Shown here piece after piece: positions 21,741 through 29,826 of a stretch of 64,000 bases of DNA. The stretch comes from Streptococcus sp. HF-1907 (lineage in GTDB: Bacteria > Bacillota > Bacilli > Lactobacillales > Streptococcaceae), in NCBI RefSeq assembly GCF_015594605.1, contig NZ_JADNQT010000011.1, positions 1 through 64,000 of the forward strand, read 5' to 3'. How positions within the stretch are numbered: position 1 is the first letter of the stretch; each line of letters starts with the position of its first letter. Under the pieces are notes generated by a model. The model had not been told where the DNA came from and did no database searches. It saw only the letters and a list, made by a program, of their open reading frames with translations. A program made the position numbers and the translations under genes.

Positions 21741-21883
21741 TTTTAGATTGGGTTAAAATAAAATTTAAATTAGCAATGGAATCAATGAGATTTCAAGAAA
21801 CTATCCACTGGATAATTTCTTCTTGCGTCCACACTATTTAAGAAAATATCAATCAGAAAGTTTATAAAAAATGTAAAATATAC

Positions 21884-21921
21884 TTGACATAAAATGTAAA
21901 GCAGACTATACTATAAGTATA
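21884..21921 (+). promoter_or_regulatory. Promoter and candidate operator of the XRE cluster
   Basis: TTGACA (21884-21889) and TATACT (21907-21912) have a 17-bp spacer. The inverted repeat TATACT-ATA-AGTATA (21907-21921) covers the -10 and is a likely autoregulatory operator. AAAATGTAAA occurs twice around the -35. Confidence 0.72.
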
Positions 21922-21953
21922 AAGTTAACTGTACAAAAAGAAGGAGGCGGAGA

Positions 21954-22154
21954 ATGGAAACAAAGATTCAGGAACTGCGAAAGTCGCAAAAGCTGAGTCA
22001 GGCTGACTTAGCGGATGCACTTGGAGTGACCCGACAGACCATTATTTCGCTGGAAAAAGGTCGCTACACGGCATCGCTGGAATTGGCTTTTAAGATTGCA
22101 AGGTACTTTGGAAAGAGTATCGAAGAGATTTTTATTTATAAGGAGGAAGAGTAA
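21954..22154 (+). CDS. XRE-family small transcriptional regulator
   Basis: A 66-aa single helix-turn-helix protein of the Cro/CI YgzD-like type: KIQELRKSQKLSQADLADALGVTRQTIISLEKGRYTASLELAFKIARYF. GAAGGAGGCGGAG is a strong ribosome site. It is the first of three genes, and probably represses its own promoter and controls the two membrane genes downstream. Confidence 0.88.
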   Translation: METKIQELRKSQKLSQADLADALGVTRQTIISLEKGRYTASLELAFKIARYFGKSIEEIFIYKEEE

Positions 22155-22155
22155 A

Positions 22156-22614
22156 ATGCTAAAAGAATTGTTTTCAATCAACGGTAAGATGTCTAAAGCC
22201 AACTATAAGAAATATCTTTGGACAGTATCAACTATTTTTATTACAATTGGCTTGATTCTATTGATACTACCATTTTTTGTAGTAACTGGTGGTAAGTCTG
22301 ACTTTGATGCTGGTCTATCTTTAGGAGCGGGTATTGCTTTGATATTGATTAGTCTCTACTTCATTTGGTTGCCAACTAATGAAAAACTCTTTAATCGTTA
22401 TTACATCAGCGTTTTTGATGAACGCACAAAATTTGTGACAAATTTAACCTGCAAGATTTTGATTGCCCTTCTTTTGATTGGAACCTTCATTCTGTGGGTG
22501 CTCTACCTAGTTGCAGGCGTGACTTTTACTTACAGTGGTCTCTTAACAGTTTTCTTTTATCTTGTAGCTTACGGGTTTATCATTCTCCGTTGGCTCTTAA
22601 TGAAGCTCATTTAG
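22156..22614 (+). CDS. Four-helix membrane protein of unknown function
   Basis: 152 aa starting MLKELFSINGKMSKANYKKYLW. Four hydrophobic segments lie near residues 18-42, 50-70, 92-116 and 122-148, with FDERTKFVTN between the second and third. It starts one base after the XRE stop. XRE plus small membrane protein pairs are common in Firmicutes, with the membrane protein often modulating the regulator. That role is an inference here. Confidence 0.75.
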   Translation: MLKELFSINGKMSKANYKKYLWTVSTIFITIGLILLILPFFVVTGGKSDFDAGLSLGAGIALILISLYFIWLPTNEKLFNRYYISVFDERTKFVTNLTCKILIALLLIGTFILWVLYLVAGVTFTYSGLLTVFFYLVAYGFIILRWLLMKLI

Positions 22615-22626
22615 AAAGGTTTTTAT

Positions 22627-23292
22627 ATGAAGTTAATCCTCGAAAAACTTAAAATCATCGGCTTACTATTAACTATGCTAGTATTGGATCAGCTTGTTGT
22701 AACGGTCGCAGCTCTCATGTCCAAACAGCATGCGCTCGCTACCGGCTGGGCAGTGGCTCTCTTTTTAGCACAGATCTTGGCGACTGCCCTCTTTCTCGTC
22801 TACGCTAAGCGCAAGCAATTGCTGCGCGGAAAAGTCTTCTGGTCAGGGCGCACCATCAAGATAGCCCTACTTGCTTGGTTAGCCATGCGCCTGCCAATGT
22901 ATGCAGGGAGCGCCATCATGGCTCTGGAAGGAGTTAAAAATACAGCCAATCAGGCTGCGCTAGCAAGCTTGATGACGCGGCTGCCTCTGGCACTCATGGG
23001 ACTTTTCACTGTTATCAGCGCCCCCATCACGGAAGAAATCATGTTTCGTCACGTCATCTCCAAAGAACTTTTCAAGAGTCATCAGAAAATCGGCTTTGTC
23101 ATCGGAGTGCTTCTCTTTGCCCTCTTACACGGACCCTCTGACCTTGGAAGCTTCGTTGTTTACGCGGGAACGGGTGCTATTCTGGCTTACGTTTACTACA
23201 AAACGGAGTGTTTGGAATATTCAATCGTAACACATGCTTTGAACAATGGATTGAGTTTTCTCATGATGATGCTTCTACCTTTGTTAACATAG
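22627..23292 (+). CDS. CPBP-family intramembrane metalloprotease
   Basis: 221 aa, hydrophobic, with CPBP/Abi motifs EEIMFRH (Glu136-Glu137, Arg141), ALLHGPSD (His168) and a late THALNN histidine. Such proteins process membrane substrates or give bacteriocin self-immunity in some streptococci. AAAGG precedes the ATG. It is the third gene of the XRE cluster. The terminator after it runs into the 3' end of proC on the other strand. Confidence 0.85.
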   Translation: MKLILEKLKIIGLLLTMLVLDQLVVTVAALMSKQHALATGWAVALFLAQILATALFLVYAKRKQLLRGKVFWSGRTIKIALLAWLAMRLPMYAGSAIMALEGVKNTANQAALASLMTRLPLALMGLFTVISAPITEEIMFRHVISKELFKSHQKIGFVIGVLLFALLHGPSDLGSFVVYAGTGAILAYVYYKTECLEYSIVTHALNNGLSFLMMMLLPLLT

Positions 23293-23334
23293 AAAAAACA
23301 GCTTTGAGCGTGTGCTCAGAGCTGTTTTGCTTTT
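23293..23334. terminator. Bidirectional terminator of the CPBP gene and proC
   Basis: AAAACAGCTTTGAGC (23295-23309)/GCTCAGAGCTGTTTT (23314-23328) has A and T tracts on the two sides. It lies partly inside the proC 3' end. Confidence 0.88.
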
Positions 23335-24086
23335 TCAATTGTCGCATCGATTGATGAAATCACGCTGGCGGTTAGACCAGTCTTTTCAAGGTCCAGAAGT
23401 CCAGCGATGGTAGTGCCGCCAGGGCTGCAGATTTTATCGATGAGATCGTGCGGTGTATCGCTACCCTCAATGAGATTTTGGCTTGATGCCATGACGGTTT
23501 GGGCGACAATGGCTAGCGCTTGGTCTTTAGGAAGACCATATTTGACACCGGCCTTGGCTAGCGCCTCGATAAAGAGGTAGATGTAGGCAGGACTTGAACC
23601 CGCTAGGGCGGTAAAGGTGTCAAAGTCCTTTTCTGCAATCACGAAGGCAGTTCCGAATGACTCAACAATCGCTTTAGCTTCCGTGAATAAGTCGTCAGAG
23701 ACGTGTTCGTTGGCACAGATGGCTGTGCTGCTTTTGAGGATTTGTGCATTGATGTTTGGCATGATACGGATAAGGGGAAGGTCTTGTTTACTCATACTTG
23801 CTAAGCGCTCAAGTGTAATCCCAGCTGCCATAGACAGGATAGGCTTGTCGATGCTTAGCGGAGCCAGCACTTTTTCAAACATCTGAGGTTTAATACCTAA
23901 AATAACAAGGTCAACAGAGTCAATCAAATCCTGATGAGATTGAGCGTAAGCGACCTCAAGTTGCTCCGCTATTTCCTTAGAGCGAGCAAGGGAAGAGCCT
24001 GAGATGATGACTTCGTGGTCAGTGGTTTTGAGCCCTTGGATGATAGCGCTAGCCATTTTGCCAACGCCGATGATACCGATTTTCAT
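23316..24086 (-). CDS. proC: Pyrroline-5-carboxylate reductase
   Basis: A 256-aa NAD(P)H-dependent enzyme that makes the last step to proline. The Rossmann motif MKIGIIGVGKMASAII is at the start. ALAGSSPAYIYLFIEAL and a C-terminal CSPGGTTIAGL region are the P5CR signatures. It is co-transcribed with pepA, 12 bases upstream on the minus strand. Confidence 0.95.
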   Translation of the reverse strand: MKIGIIGVGKMASAIIQGLKTTDHEVIISGSSLARSKEIAEQLEVAYAQSHQDLIDSVDLVILGIKPQMFEKVLAPLSIDKPILSMAAGITLERLASMSKQDLPLIRIMPNINAQILKSSTAICANEHVSDDLFTEAKAIVESFGTAFVIAEKDFDTFTALAGSSPAYIYLFIEALAKAGVKYGLPKDQALAIVAQTVMASSQNLIEGSDTPHDLIDKICSPGGTTIAGLLDLEKTGLTASVISSIDATIEKAKQL

Positions 24087-24098
24087 ATCTGCCTCTTT

Positions 24099-25166
24099 CT
24101 AGTAGCCTTTGATGAGGTCTACGGTTGAGCGGTCTAGCTTTTTGACGATGGCTTGCAAGAAGGCTTGCGCTTGAAGAAAATCGTCCATGGCGTAGAGGGT
24201 TTGGTGAGAGTGGATGTAGCGGGCACAGACGCCGATAGTTGTTGATGGGATACCGCCGTTTTTGAGGTGGGCAGCGCCTGCATCGGTTCCGCCTTTAGCA
24301 GCGTAGTATTGGTACTTGATGCCGGCTTCTTCGGCGGTTGTGAGAAGGAAGTCACGCATGTCTTTGAGCATGATATGACCTGGGTCGTAGAAGCGGATGA
24401 GGGTTCCGTCACCAACCTTACCTTGGTTACCGTAAACATCGCCAGCAGGTGAGCAGTCAACAGCTAGGAAGATTTCTGGGTCAAATTTGGTTGTTGAGAC
24501 ATGAGCTCCGCGGAGACCAACTTCCTCTTGAACATTGGCACCAGCGATGAGAGTGTTTGGTAGTGGTGTATCTTTAGTGTCTTCTAGGAGTTCTTTAACC
24601 ATAAGGACGCCGTAACGGTTGTCCCAAGCTTTAGAGATAACATTTTTCTGGTTGGCAGTGAGGATGGTTTCTGATTTTGGTACAATGATGTCGCCTGGGG
24701 CGATACCAAAGTTTTCAGCTTCTGCTTTATCGGCAAAGCCACCGTCAAAAACAATATCTTCCACTTTTGGCAAAGAAGCTCCGCCATTGCTTCCGCGAAG
24801 GAAGTGAGGAGGAACAGAGCCAGAGATAACTGGAATAGCTTGACCTGCGCGTGTGTAAAGAGTGAAGCGTTGCGAGCTAACAACGAGCGGATTCCAACCA
24901 CCGATACCGACCACGCGGAAAGTACCGTCAGGTTTGATCTCGCTAACCATGAAGCCGACCTCATCCATGTGGGCAGCCACCATGATACGAGGAGCATTGG
25001 CGTCTGCATTGTCACGGATACCGAAGATACCCCCGAGACCGTCAGTTTCCACCCGGTCAACAAGGGGCGTAATTTCCCTACGAAGGTGGTCGCGAACACT
25101 ATGTTCGTAACCAGCAATACCGTCAAGCTCAGTTACAATTTTGATTTTATCGAATAATGTTGTCAT
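24099..25166 (-). CDS. pepA: Glutamyl aminopeptidase PepA (M42)
   Basis: A 355-aa metallo-aminopeptidase of the M42 family that removes N-terminal Glu/Asp from peptides in the cytoplasm. Metal-binding motifs AAHMDEVGFM, SKAWDNRYG, NVQEEVGLRG and KGGTDAGAAH are present. GAGGTAAATC precedes the start on the minus strand. Confidence 0.95.
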   Translation of the reverse strand: MTTLFDKIKIVTELDGIAGYEHSVRDHLRREITPLVDRVETDGLGGIFGIRDNADANAPRIMVAAHMDEVGFMVSEIKPDGTFRVVGIGGWNPLVVSSQRFTLYTRAGQAIPVISGSVPPHFLRGSNGGASLPKVEDIVFDGGFADKAEAENFGIAPGDIIVPKSETILTANQKNVISKAWDNRYGVLMVKELLEDTKDTPLPNTLIAGANVQEEVGLRGAHVSTTKFDPEIFLAVDCSPAGDVYGNQGKVGDGTLIRFYDPGHIMLKDMRDFLLTTAEEAGIKYQYYAAKGGTDAGAAHLKNGGIPSTTIGVCARYIHSHQTLYAMDDFLQAQAFLQAIVKKLDRSTVDLIKGY

Positions 25167-25298
25167 GATTTACCTCGATTCTATGCCTACTATTTTAGCA
25201 CAAATTATAATATAGGTCATTAAAAACCTTGTTATATCAACGTTTTATGACTTAGTCTTATAATGTAAAATGAAGTAGTAGTCAGGTATTGATTTTGT

Positions 25299-25304
25299 TA
25301 TAAT
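25299..25304 (+). promoter_or_regulatory. Fst toxin (RNA I) promoter
   Basis: TATAAT with an upstream TG gives an extended -10. The predicted RNA begins near 25311 and folds at once into CCCCTT (25313-25318)/AAGGGG (25328-25333), which would mask the ribosome site. This is typical of fst mRNA. Confidence 0.65.
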
Positions 25305-25338
25305 AAGAATTGCCCCTTTTGGATAGGAAGGGGGTGAA

Positions 25339-25362
25339 GTACACAATGATGACAATCTTCAC
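25339..25362 (+). repeat. Direct repeats DRa/DRb, toxin side
   Basis: GTACAC (25339-25344) and ACAATCTTCAC (25352-25362) flank and overlap the toxin start. Both recur on the antitoxin side at 25514-25519 and 25528-25538. They are the base-pairing sites expected between RNA I and RNA II. Confidence 0.85.
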
Positions 25363-25438
25363 AGTTTTTGTTGCACCTTTGCCAGTGGCTATCCTCACAG
25401 CATTGTTTGAGTATTGGCTTAACTCACGTAACAAGTAA
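25346..25438 (+). CDS. Fst-family type I toxin
   Basis: A 30-aa peptide, MMTIFTVFVAPLPVAILTALFEYWLNSRNK, read in two parts: a hydrophobic helix with the family proline in VAPLPVAILTALF, then the EYWLNSR tail. This closely follows the Fst/par toxin pattern of enterococcal plasmid pAD1 and its streptococcal chromosomal relatives. Such peptides insert into the membrane and are lethal when not repressed by an antisense RNA. The cognate RNA II, shared repeats and shared terminator are all recognisable downstream, so the locus looks complete. Confidence 0.85.
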   Translation: MMTIFTVFVAPLPVAILTALFEYWLNSRNK

Positions 25439-25469
25439 CCCATTGGGTAGCTAGTATAGCTAAAAGCCA

Positions 25470-25542
25470 AAAAGAAAACCCTCAACGTTGCGACCGTTGG
25501 GGGCTTTTTTGTTGTACACGAGTTACAACAATCTTCACTATT
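25470..25542 (-). ncRNA. RNA II antitoxin of the Fst locus
   Basis: A minus-strand promoter, TTGACT (25573-25578) and TATATT (25549-25554) with an 18-bp spacer, would start an RNA near 25542. The RNA contains the complements of both direct repeats and ends at the bidirectional hairpin at 25479-25511. The length of about 70 nt matches RNA II of par-type loci. Confidence 0.75.
25479..25511. terminator. Shared bidirectional terminator of RNA I and RNA II
   Basis: CCCTCAACG/CGTTGGGGG, followed by CTTTTTTG on the plus strand and by TTTTCTTTTT on the minus strand. Confidence 0.85.
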
Positions 25543-25637
25543 ACATTTAATATAACTCTAACTACTAGGTGAAGTCAAATAATTTATAAGGAAGTTAGGG
25601 TTATTATTTTGTCATAAATTATGGTAAAATAAAGGCT

Positions 25638-25922
25638 ATGAAATACAAAAAGACCTTGATTGGTGCTGGTTTTGTCGGGCTTGGTCTCTTGGCAGGGGCT
25701 AGCTATGTGCTCAAGCAAAAGCGTGATGACTTCAAGCGCCAGCAATTGACTCGAAACATCAGAGATTATTTTAGCCAGATGGGTCCTATCCAGGTGCTTT
25801 ACATCAACAGCTACGAGTCAGATGAGACCACGACGACTGGTGGGGTGGTTTTGGAAAATGGCAGAGCTTTTGAGTTTGTTTACCATGACGGCACTATTGA
25901 TTATATGGAGGATAAGCGATGA
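25638..25922 (+). CDS. DUF4651-like small membrane-anchored protein
   Basis: 94 aa with one N-terminal membrane segment (TLIGAGFVGLGLLAGASYVL), then a soluble domain QMGPIQVLYINSYESDETTTTGGVVLENGRAFEFVY. The context, overlapping a thioredoxin-like gene by 4 bases (ATGA), matches the DUF4651 genes of streptococci. Function is unknown. Confidence 0.75.
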   Translation: MKYKKTLIGAGFVGLGLLAGASYVLKQKRDDFKRQQLTRNIRDYFSQMGPIQVLYINSYESDETTTTGGVVLENGRAFEFVYHDGTIDYMEDKR

Positions 25923-26236
25923 TTGAACCAAAATCTTATGAAGAAATTGCATCTTATATTGAAAAAGATGAGAAAGTTGTCTTCTTTTTCACGGCTGACT
26001 GGTGTCCAGATTGTCAATTTATCTACTCAGCTATGCCAGACATCGAAGCTGAAAATCCAGACTTTACCTTTGTCCGCATCAACCGTGACGACTACATGGA
26101 AGTCGCTCAAAAATGGAATATCTTCGGCATCCCAAGCTTTGTTGTCGTCCAAAATGGCAAAGAACTCGGACGCCTTGTCAACAAACTCAGAAAAACCAAA
26201 GCTGAAATCAACGACTTTTTGAAGAGTATTGGGTAA
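25919..26236 (+). CDS. Thioredoxin-family protein (YtpP-like)
   Basis: 105 aa with the redox motif WCPDCQF (Cys29, Cys32) and the cis-Pro region FGIPSFVVV. It lacks a signal peptide and is cytoplasmic. It overlaps the preceding gene by ATGA. A structured repeat element separates it from ytpR, its usual neighbour. Confidence 0.88.
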   Translation: MIEPKSYEEIASYIEKDEKVVFFFTADWCPDCQFIYSAMPDIEAENPDFTFVRINRDDYMEVAQKWNIFGIPSFVVVQNGKELGRLVNKLRKTKAEINDFLKSIG

Positions 26237-26264
26237 ATCATTTTACTGACCTGATGGAAAAATA

Positions 26265-26452
26265 AGAGAAGCTCCGCTCCGCGAACGCAGTGAGCTCTAG
26301 TGAGCTCTAACGAGGTGCTTTCTGCCGTGGTGGAATCTTTAGTAACAACTAGGTTGTTACTAAAGACGGAAATTTGGAGACCCTAGGCTCCAAATTTAGC
26401 AATGGAAACGCAGGTTCGCCTGCGTCCGCACTACCTAAAGAAAGCACAAAAC
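26265..26452. repeat. Mosaic hairpin-rich repeat, family A copy 1
   Basis: It contains three perfect hairpins: CTTTAGTAACAA/TTGTTACTAAAG, AAATTTGGAG/CTCCAAATTT and ACGCAGG-TTCG-CCTGCGT. It shares GTCCGCACTACCTAAAGAAA with copy 2 (inverted), and GCGAACGCAGTGAGC and GCCGTGGTGGAAT with copy 3. Confidence 0.8.
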
Positions 26453-26481
26453 AAAAATAAATAACAATTATAGGAGAAACC

Positions 26482-27108
26482 ATGATTTTTACATATAACA
26501 AAGAACACGTCGGCGATACGCTCATGATTATTGTCAAAGACAGCAAAGGTGCAAAACTTGACGTTGACCGCCGTGGTAATGTTGCTCGCGTCTTCTTGCA
26601 AGACAGCAAAGAAACTGTTGCTTGGAATATTTTCCAAGTCTCAAGCCTTTTTGCCATCGAGGGGCGCGGTCAGGTGACCTTGTCAGATAGCGACGTTGAA
26701 AAACTTAACGCTGAACTCTCTAAAGAAGGTTTTGAAGAAACTATCATCAACGATGCTGAGCCAAAATTTGTCGTGGCTGAAATCAAAGAAATGGTTGACC
26801 ATCCAGACAGCGACCACTTGCACATTTGCCAAGTTAAAATCAATGACGGCAAGATGGTTCAAATCGTCTGCGGGGCACCAAATGCGGCCGTAGGTCTTAA
26901 AACCGTGGCAGCTCTTCCGGGTGCAATGATGCCGAGCGGCAGCCTTATTTTCCCAGGGAAACTCCGTGGTGAGGATAGCTTTGGTATGCTCTGCAGCGCG
27001 CGTGAATTGGAATTGCCAAACGCTCCGCAAGTGCGTGGGATTATCGAACTTGGTGCAGACGCAGTTGTCGGTGAGGCTTTCGATGCCAGCAAACACTGGA
27101 ATGGATAA
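26482..27108 (+). CDS. ytpR: YtpR-family tRNA-binding domain protein
   Basis: 208 aa. The N-terminal part resembles DUF4479, and the C-terminal OB-fold EMKB/tRNA-binding domain has VAEIKEMVDHPDSDHLHICQV, VCGAPNAAVGLKTVAALPGAMMPSG and GMLCSARELELP. The domain is like that of PheT beta but occurs alone. Its role in tRNA binding is inferred from the family. TAGGAGAAACC precedes the ATG. Confidence 0.88.
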   Translation: MIFTYNKEHVGDTLMIIVKDSKGAKLDVDRRGNVARVFLQDSKETVAWNIFQVSSLFAIEGRGQVTLSDSDVEKLNAELSKEGFEETIINDAEPKFVVAEIKEMVDHPDSDHLHICQVKINDGKMVQIVCGAPNAAVGLKTVAALPGAMMPSGSLIFPGKLRGEDSFGMLCSARELELPNAPQVRGIIELGADAVVGEAFDASKHWNG

Positions 27109-27155
27109 AACTAGGCACGGCTACGGTCGTGTTTTTTCATAGATAGGAGAAAATC

Positions 27156-27561
27156 ATGCAGGTTGAGATAAAGGAATTATCTGAGAAAGTTATTTACGGA
27201 CAGGCACACGAGGTGACTTTGGACCAGGATTTGTCAGGTTTATGGATGGGATTTTTATCAGAGTTTATGACGGATGGGCAGACTTATGGATTTAGCACTC
27301 TGCTTGATAAGGATGGGCGATTCACTTATGTATTGGGGCGGGACCAGGATAGGGCCGGCTTGGAGAGTTTTGTCCTGCCAGCGGCTAGCTATGCTTGCTT
27401 CAGCTTAAAAGGTCCTGCTTTTTGAAACTATTCCTCAAGCCTGGCAATATGCGCAAGCTCATTTTTCAGTGGCAAATGGGTCAAGCCCAGAAGTTTACAA
27501 GGGGCTGGGCAACCGTACGGCTAGTGATTATGAGATAGAATTGTGGGTGCCGGTGAAATAA
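27156..27561 (+). pseudogene. GyrI-like effector-binding domain protein, frameshifted
   Basis: The first 89 codons (MQVEIKELSEKVIYGQ...YACFSLKGPAF) stop at 27423-27425. The reading continues in another frame as ETIPQAWQYAQAHF...ASDYEIELWVPVK, the standard C-terminus of GyrI-like small-molecule-binding proteins. Removing one T from the T5 run at the break restores the frame. It is therefore a recent one-base insertion or a sequencing error. GGAGAAAATC precedes the start. Confidence 0.78.
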
Positions 27562-27593
27562 ATTCCAAAACTCTCTCAACTTTCCCTTCCACT

Positions 27594-27601
27594 TACGAAT
27601 A
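27594..27601 (+). promoter_or_regulatory. ComX (SigX) box of ssbB
   Basis: A perfect TACGAATA cin-box, 22 bases before the ssbB start. Confidence 0.92.
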
Positions 27602-27623
27602 ATATAAGTGAGGAGGTAATCAT

Positions 27624-28019
27624 ATGTATAACAAAGTGATTATGATTGGGCGTCTGACGGCGACGCCTGAGATGGTGAAGACGTCAAATGATAAATCGGT
27701 GACGCGCGTGACAGTTGCAGTTAATCGTCGTTTCAAAAATCAGACTGGTGAGCGCGAAGCAGATTTTATTAATGTCGTTGTTTGGGGGCGCTTGGCTGAA
27801 ACTTTGGCGAGTTACGGTTCCAAAGGCTCACTCATTTCTTTAGACGGCGAATTGCGAACGCGTAAATACGATAAGGATGGGCAAACGCGTTATGTCACTG
27901 AAGTGGTTGCCTCTTCCTTCCAATTATTGGAAAGTCGTGCCCAACGTGCCATGCGTGAGAACAATGTCGCTAATGATTTGGCTGACCTAGTGCTCGAAGA
28001 GGAGGAATTGCCCTTCTAA
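27624..28019 (+). CDS. ssbB: Competence-induced single-stranded DNA-binding protein SsbB
   Basis: 131 aa: an OB-fold SSB domain (MYNKVIMIGRLTATPEMVKTSND...VVASSFQLLE) with a short acidic C-terminal peptide ending EEELPF, the partner-binding tip. It is shorter than the housekeeping SSB because it lacks the Gly-rich linker. It protects internalised single strands during transformation. The perfect ComX box and GAGGAGG site support the assignment. Confidence 0.92.
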   Translation: MYNKVIMIGRLTATPEMVKTSNDKSVTRVTVAVNRRFKNQTGEREADFINVVVWGRLAETLASYGSKGSLISLDGELRTRKYDKDGQTRYVTEVVASSFQLLESRAQRAMRENNVANDLADLVLEEEELPF

Positions 28020-28056
28020 ACGATTATCTTTCAAAACTCCAAATTATTTTTATCAG

Positions 28057-28092
28057 AAAAAGTTGAGATGCGAGAGCACTCAGCTTTTTTTG
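28057..28092 (+). terminator. ssbB terminator
   Basis: AAAAGTTGAG/CTCAGCTTTT followed by T7. Confidence 0.88.
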
Positions 28093-28217
28093 TACTCTGA
28101 GAGGCCTGCTAGTTGTAGCAGTAGAGCAATCATGTTATCATTTGCTCAATTTACACTTCAAAAACCTTGTCAGCAGCCAGGAAAAGGCTTACAATAATAG
28201 TAAAAAGGATAAATCTG

Positions 28218-28862
28218 ATGGAAAAAGTTATTATTTTTGATATGGATGGGGTTATTGTGGATTCGGAGTACACTTTTCTTGGGACCAAGACGCAGATGTT
28301 GCGTGATGAGGGGATTGTGACGGATGAATTCTATCAATATCAGTACATGGGGACCACTTTTGACTTCATGTGGCAAGCCATGAAGGACGAGTTCCATTTG
28401 CCCAAGTCTGTGGCGGAATACATCGAAGATATGAACCAGCGGCGGGAGCAGATGATTGCGCGTGATGGGGTTAGAGCCATCAAAGGGGCTCAGGACTTGA
28501 TTCATTGGTTGCATGAGCATGGCTACCGCTTGGCAGTTGCTTCTTCCTCTCCCATGAAGAATATTACCCGTGATTTAACCGAGTTAGGGGTGGCAGAATG
28601 TTTTGAACACATGGTAACAGGCGATGATGTTGCTCATTCAAAACCAGCTCCCGACGTTTTCTTAAAAGCAGCGGAGCTATTGGGCGTGGTCCCAGAAATC
28701 TGTACTGTTATCGAAGATACTAAAAACGGTAGCCGTGCGGCTAAGGCTGCGGGGATGTATTGCTTCGGTTTTGCTAATCCAGACTATCCATCACAAGATT
28801 TAAGCGCTGCTGACCGCGTGATTACTGACTATGCGGATATTTATCAGTACTTGCCAGAATAA
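28218..28862 (+). CDS. HAD-superfamily phosphatase/phosphomutase (beta-phosphoglucomutase-like)
   Basis: 214 aa with HAD motif I DMDGVIVDSE (residues 8-17), motif II VASSSP and motif III/IV IEDTKNGSRAAKAAG. The cap domain lies after motif I. It belongs to the PgmB/YcjU-like subgroup. Substrate specificity cannot be read from the sequence. The start MEKVIIFDMDG at 28218 is chosen because the longer form adds residues before the strand-forming motif. Confidence 0.88.
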   Translation: MEKVIIFDMDGVIVDSEYTFLGTKTQMLRDEGIVTDEFYQYQYMGTTFDFMWQAMKDEFHLPKSVAEYIEDMNQRREQMIARDGVRAIKGAQDLIHWLHEHGYRLAVASSSPMKNITRDLTELGVAECFEHMVTGDDVAHSKPAPDVFLKAAELLGVVPEICTVIEDTKNGSRAAKAAGMYCFGFANPDYPSQDLSAADRVITDYADIYQYLPE

Positions 28863-28865
28863 AAT

Positions 28866-28897
28866 GAAAAAGCCAGCTTTTTATGAGCTGGTTTTAA
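28866..28897. terminator. Convergent terminator, HAD gene and treR
   Basis: AAGCCAGCT/AGCTGGTTTT with A and T tracts on opposite sides. Confidence 0.82.
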
Positions 28898-29607
28898 TGT
28901 TTCTTTCGTCGTGCAAAATCTACAAATTTGAATTTCTCTAGCTTGTGCCTGCTTTCGGTGAACTGAAATTGTTGCTGATTGGCTAAATAAACGCGCGATT
29001 TAACAGAAACAACATGATGTTCAGGTCCTAAATCTAAGAGTAGTTTATCTGTGTCAGTTATTTGATCAATTGTGATTTCCTTTTGCGCATAAGCAATGTC
29101 TAACCCTAATTCTCTTTCTAGGTATTGGTAAATAGATTGCTCTGCAATGTCACGGGTCATAGCTGGAATCAAGTCTTTGCTTAGATAGTCGGTATCTAGT
29201 ACTGACGCGACACCATCGACGACGCGCTGGCGCACGACTCGCCAAACTAAACTATTAACAGGAAAATGTGTTAGCTGGTTGAGCTTGTCATCAACAATTA
29301 ATTTATCAATTGAGATAACATTGGTTTTGGACGACATTTGTAGTTGTCCAACGAGCTCGTGGTAGCTGGTTAACTCAGAAACTGGGAAATTGATTTGGTC
29401 ATGTTTGGTCACTTGGGAGCCAGCACCGTGAATCTTCTTAATTAGTCCAGCTTTAGACAGTAAGGATAAGGCTTTTCGAACAGTATCACGACTGACTTGG
29501 TATTGTTCGACCAATTCCATTTCAGTTGGTAGATAATCGCCAATAGCATAGCGGTTCTCAAGAATATCTTTCTCCAATTTCTTAAAAATCATTTCATATT
29601 TTTTCAT
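28894..29607 (-). CDS. treR: GntR-family trehalose operon repressor TreR
   Basis: 237 aa. The N-terminal winged helix is MKKYEMIFKKLEKDILENRYAIGDYLPTE with recognition helix QVSRDTVRKALSLL, and a UTRA effector domain is at the C-terminus (around residues 95-230). Family members respond to trehalose-6-phosphate. The divergent gene begins like treP but is destroyed after 15 codons, so TreR has lost its local target. Confidence 0.88.
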   Translation of the reverse strand: MKKYEMIFKKLEKDILENRYAIGDYLPTEMELVEQYQVSRDTVRKALSLLSKAGLIKKIHGAGSQVTKHDQINFPVSELTSYHELVGQLQMSSKTNVISIDKLIVDDKLNQLTHFPVNSLVWRVVRQRVVDGVASVLDTDYLSKDLIPAMTRDIAEQSIYQYLERELGLDIAYAQKEITIDQITDTDKLLLDLGPEHHVVSVKSRVYLANQQQFQFTESRHKLEKFKFVDFARRKKH

Positions 29608-29826
29608 TAATAACCTCGTTTTATATATTTGTTTTTAAAATACCGGACAACTAGACTTATTTTAGCAAAAATACTGCTTTTTTCTCCAAACAACTTACAT
29701 ACAACTATAAAATTGTTTACACTTAATACGTAATTAATCGTTGTGCAAGCTTATTGCGAACGTAGTGAGCCCATTAAGCTGTTGGTAAAATCCAACATCA
29801 ATCAAAAGGAAAAAAGGAATAGGATT

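Noticed and set aside
24584..25126. Second ORF within pepA
   Set aside because: A frame shadow of pepA, with no start signals and no recognisable domain.
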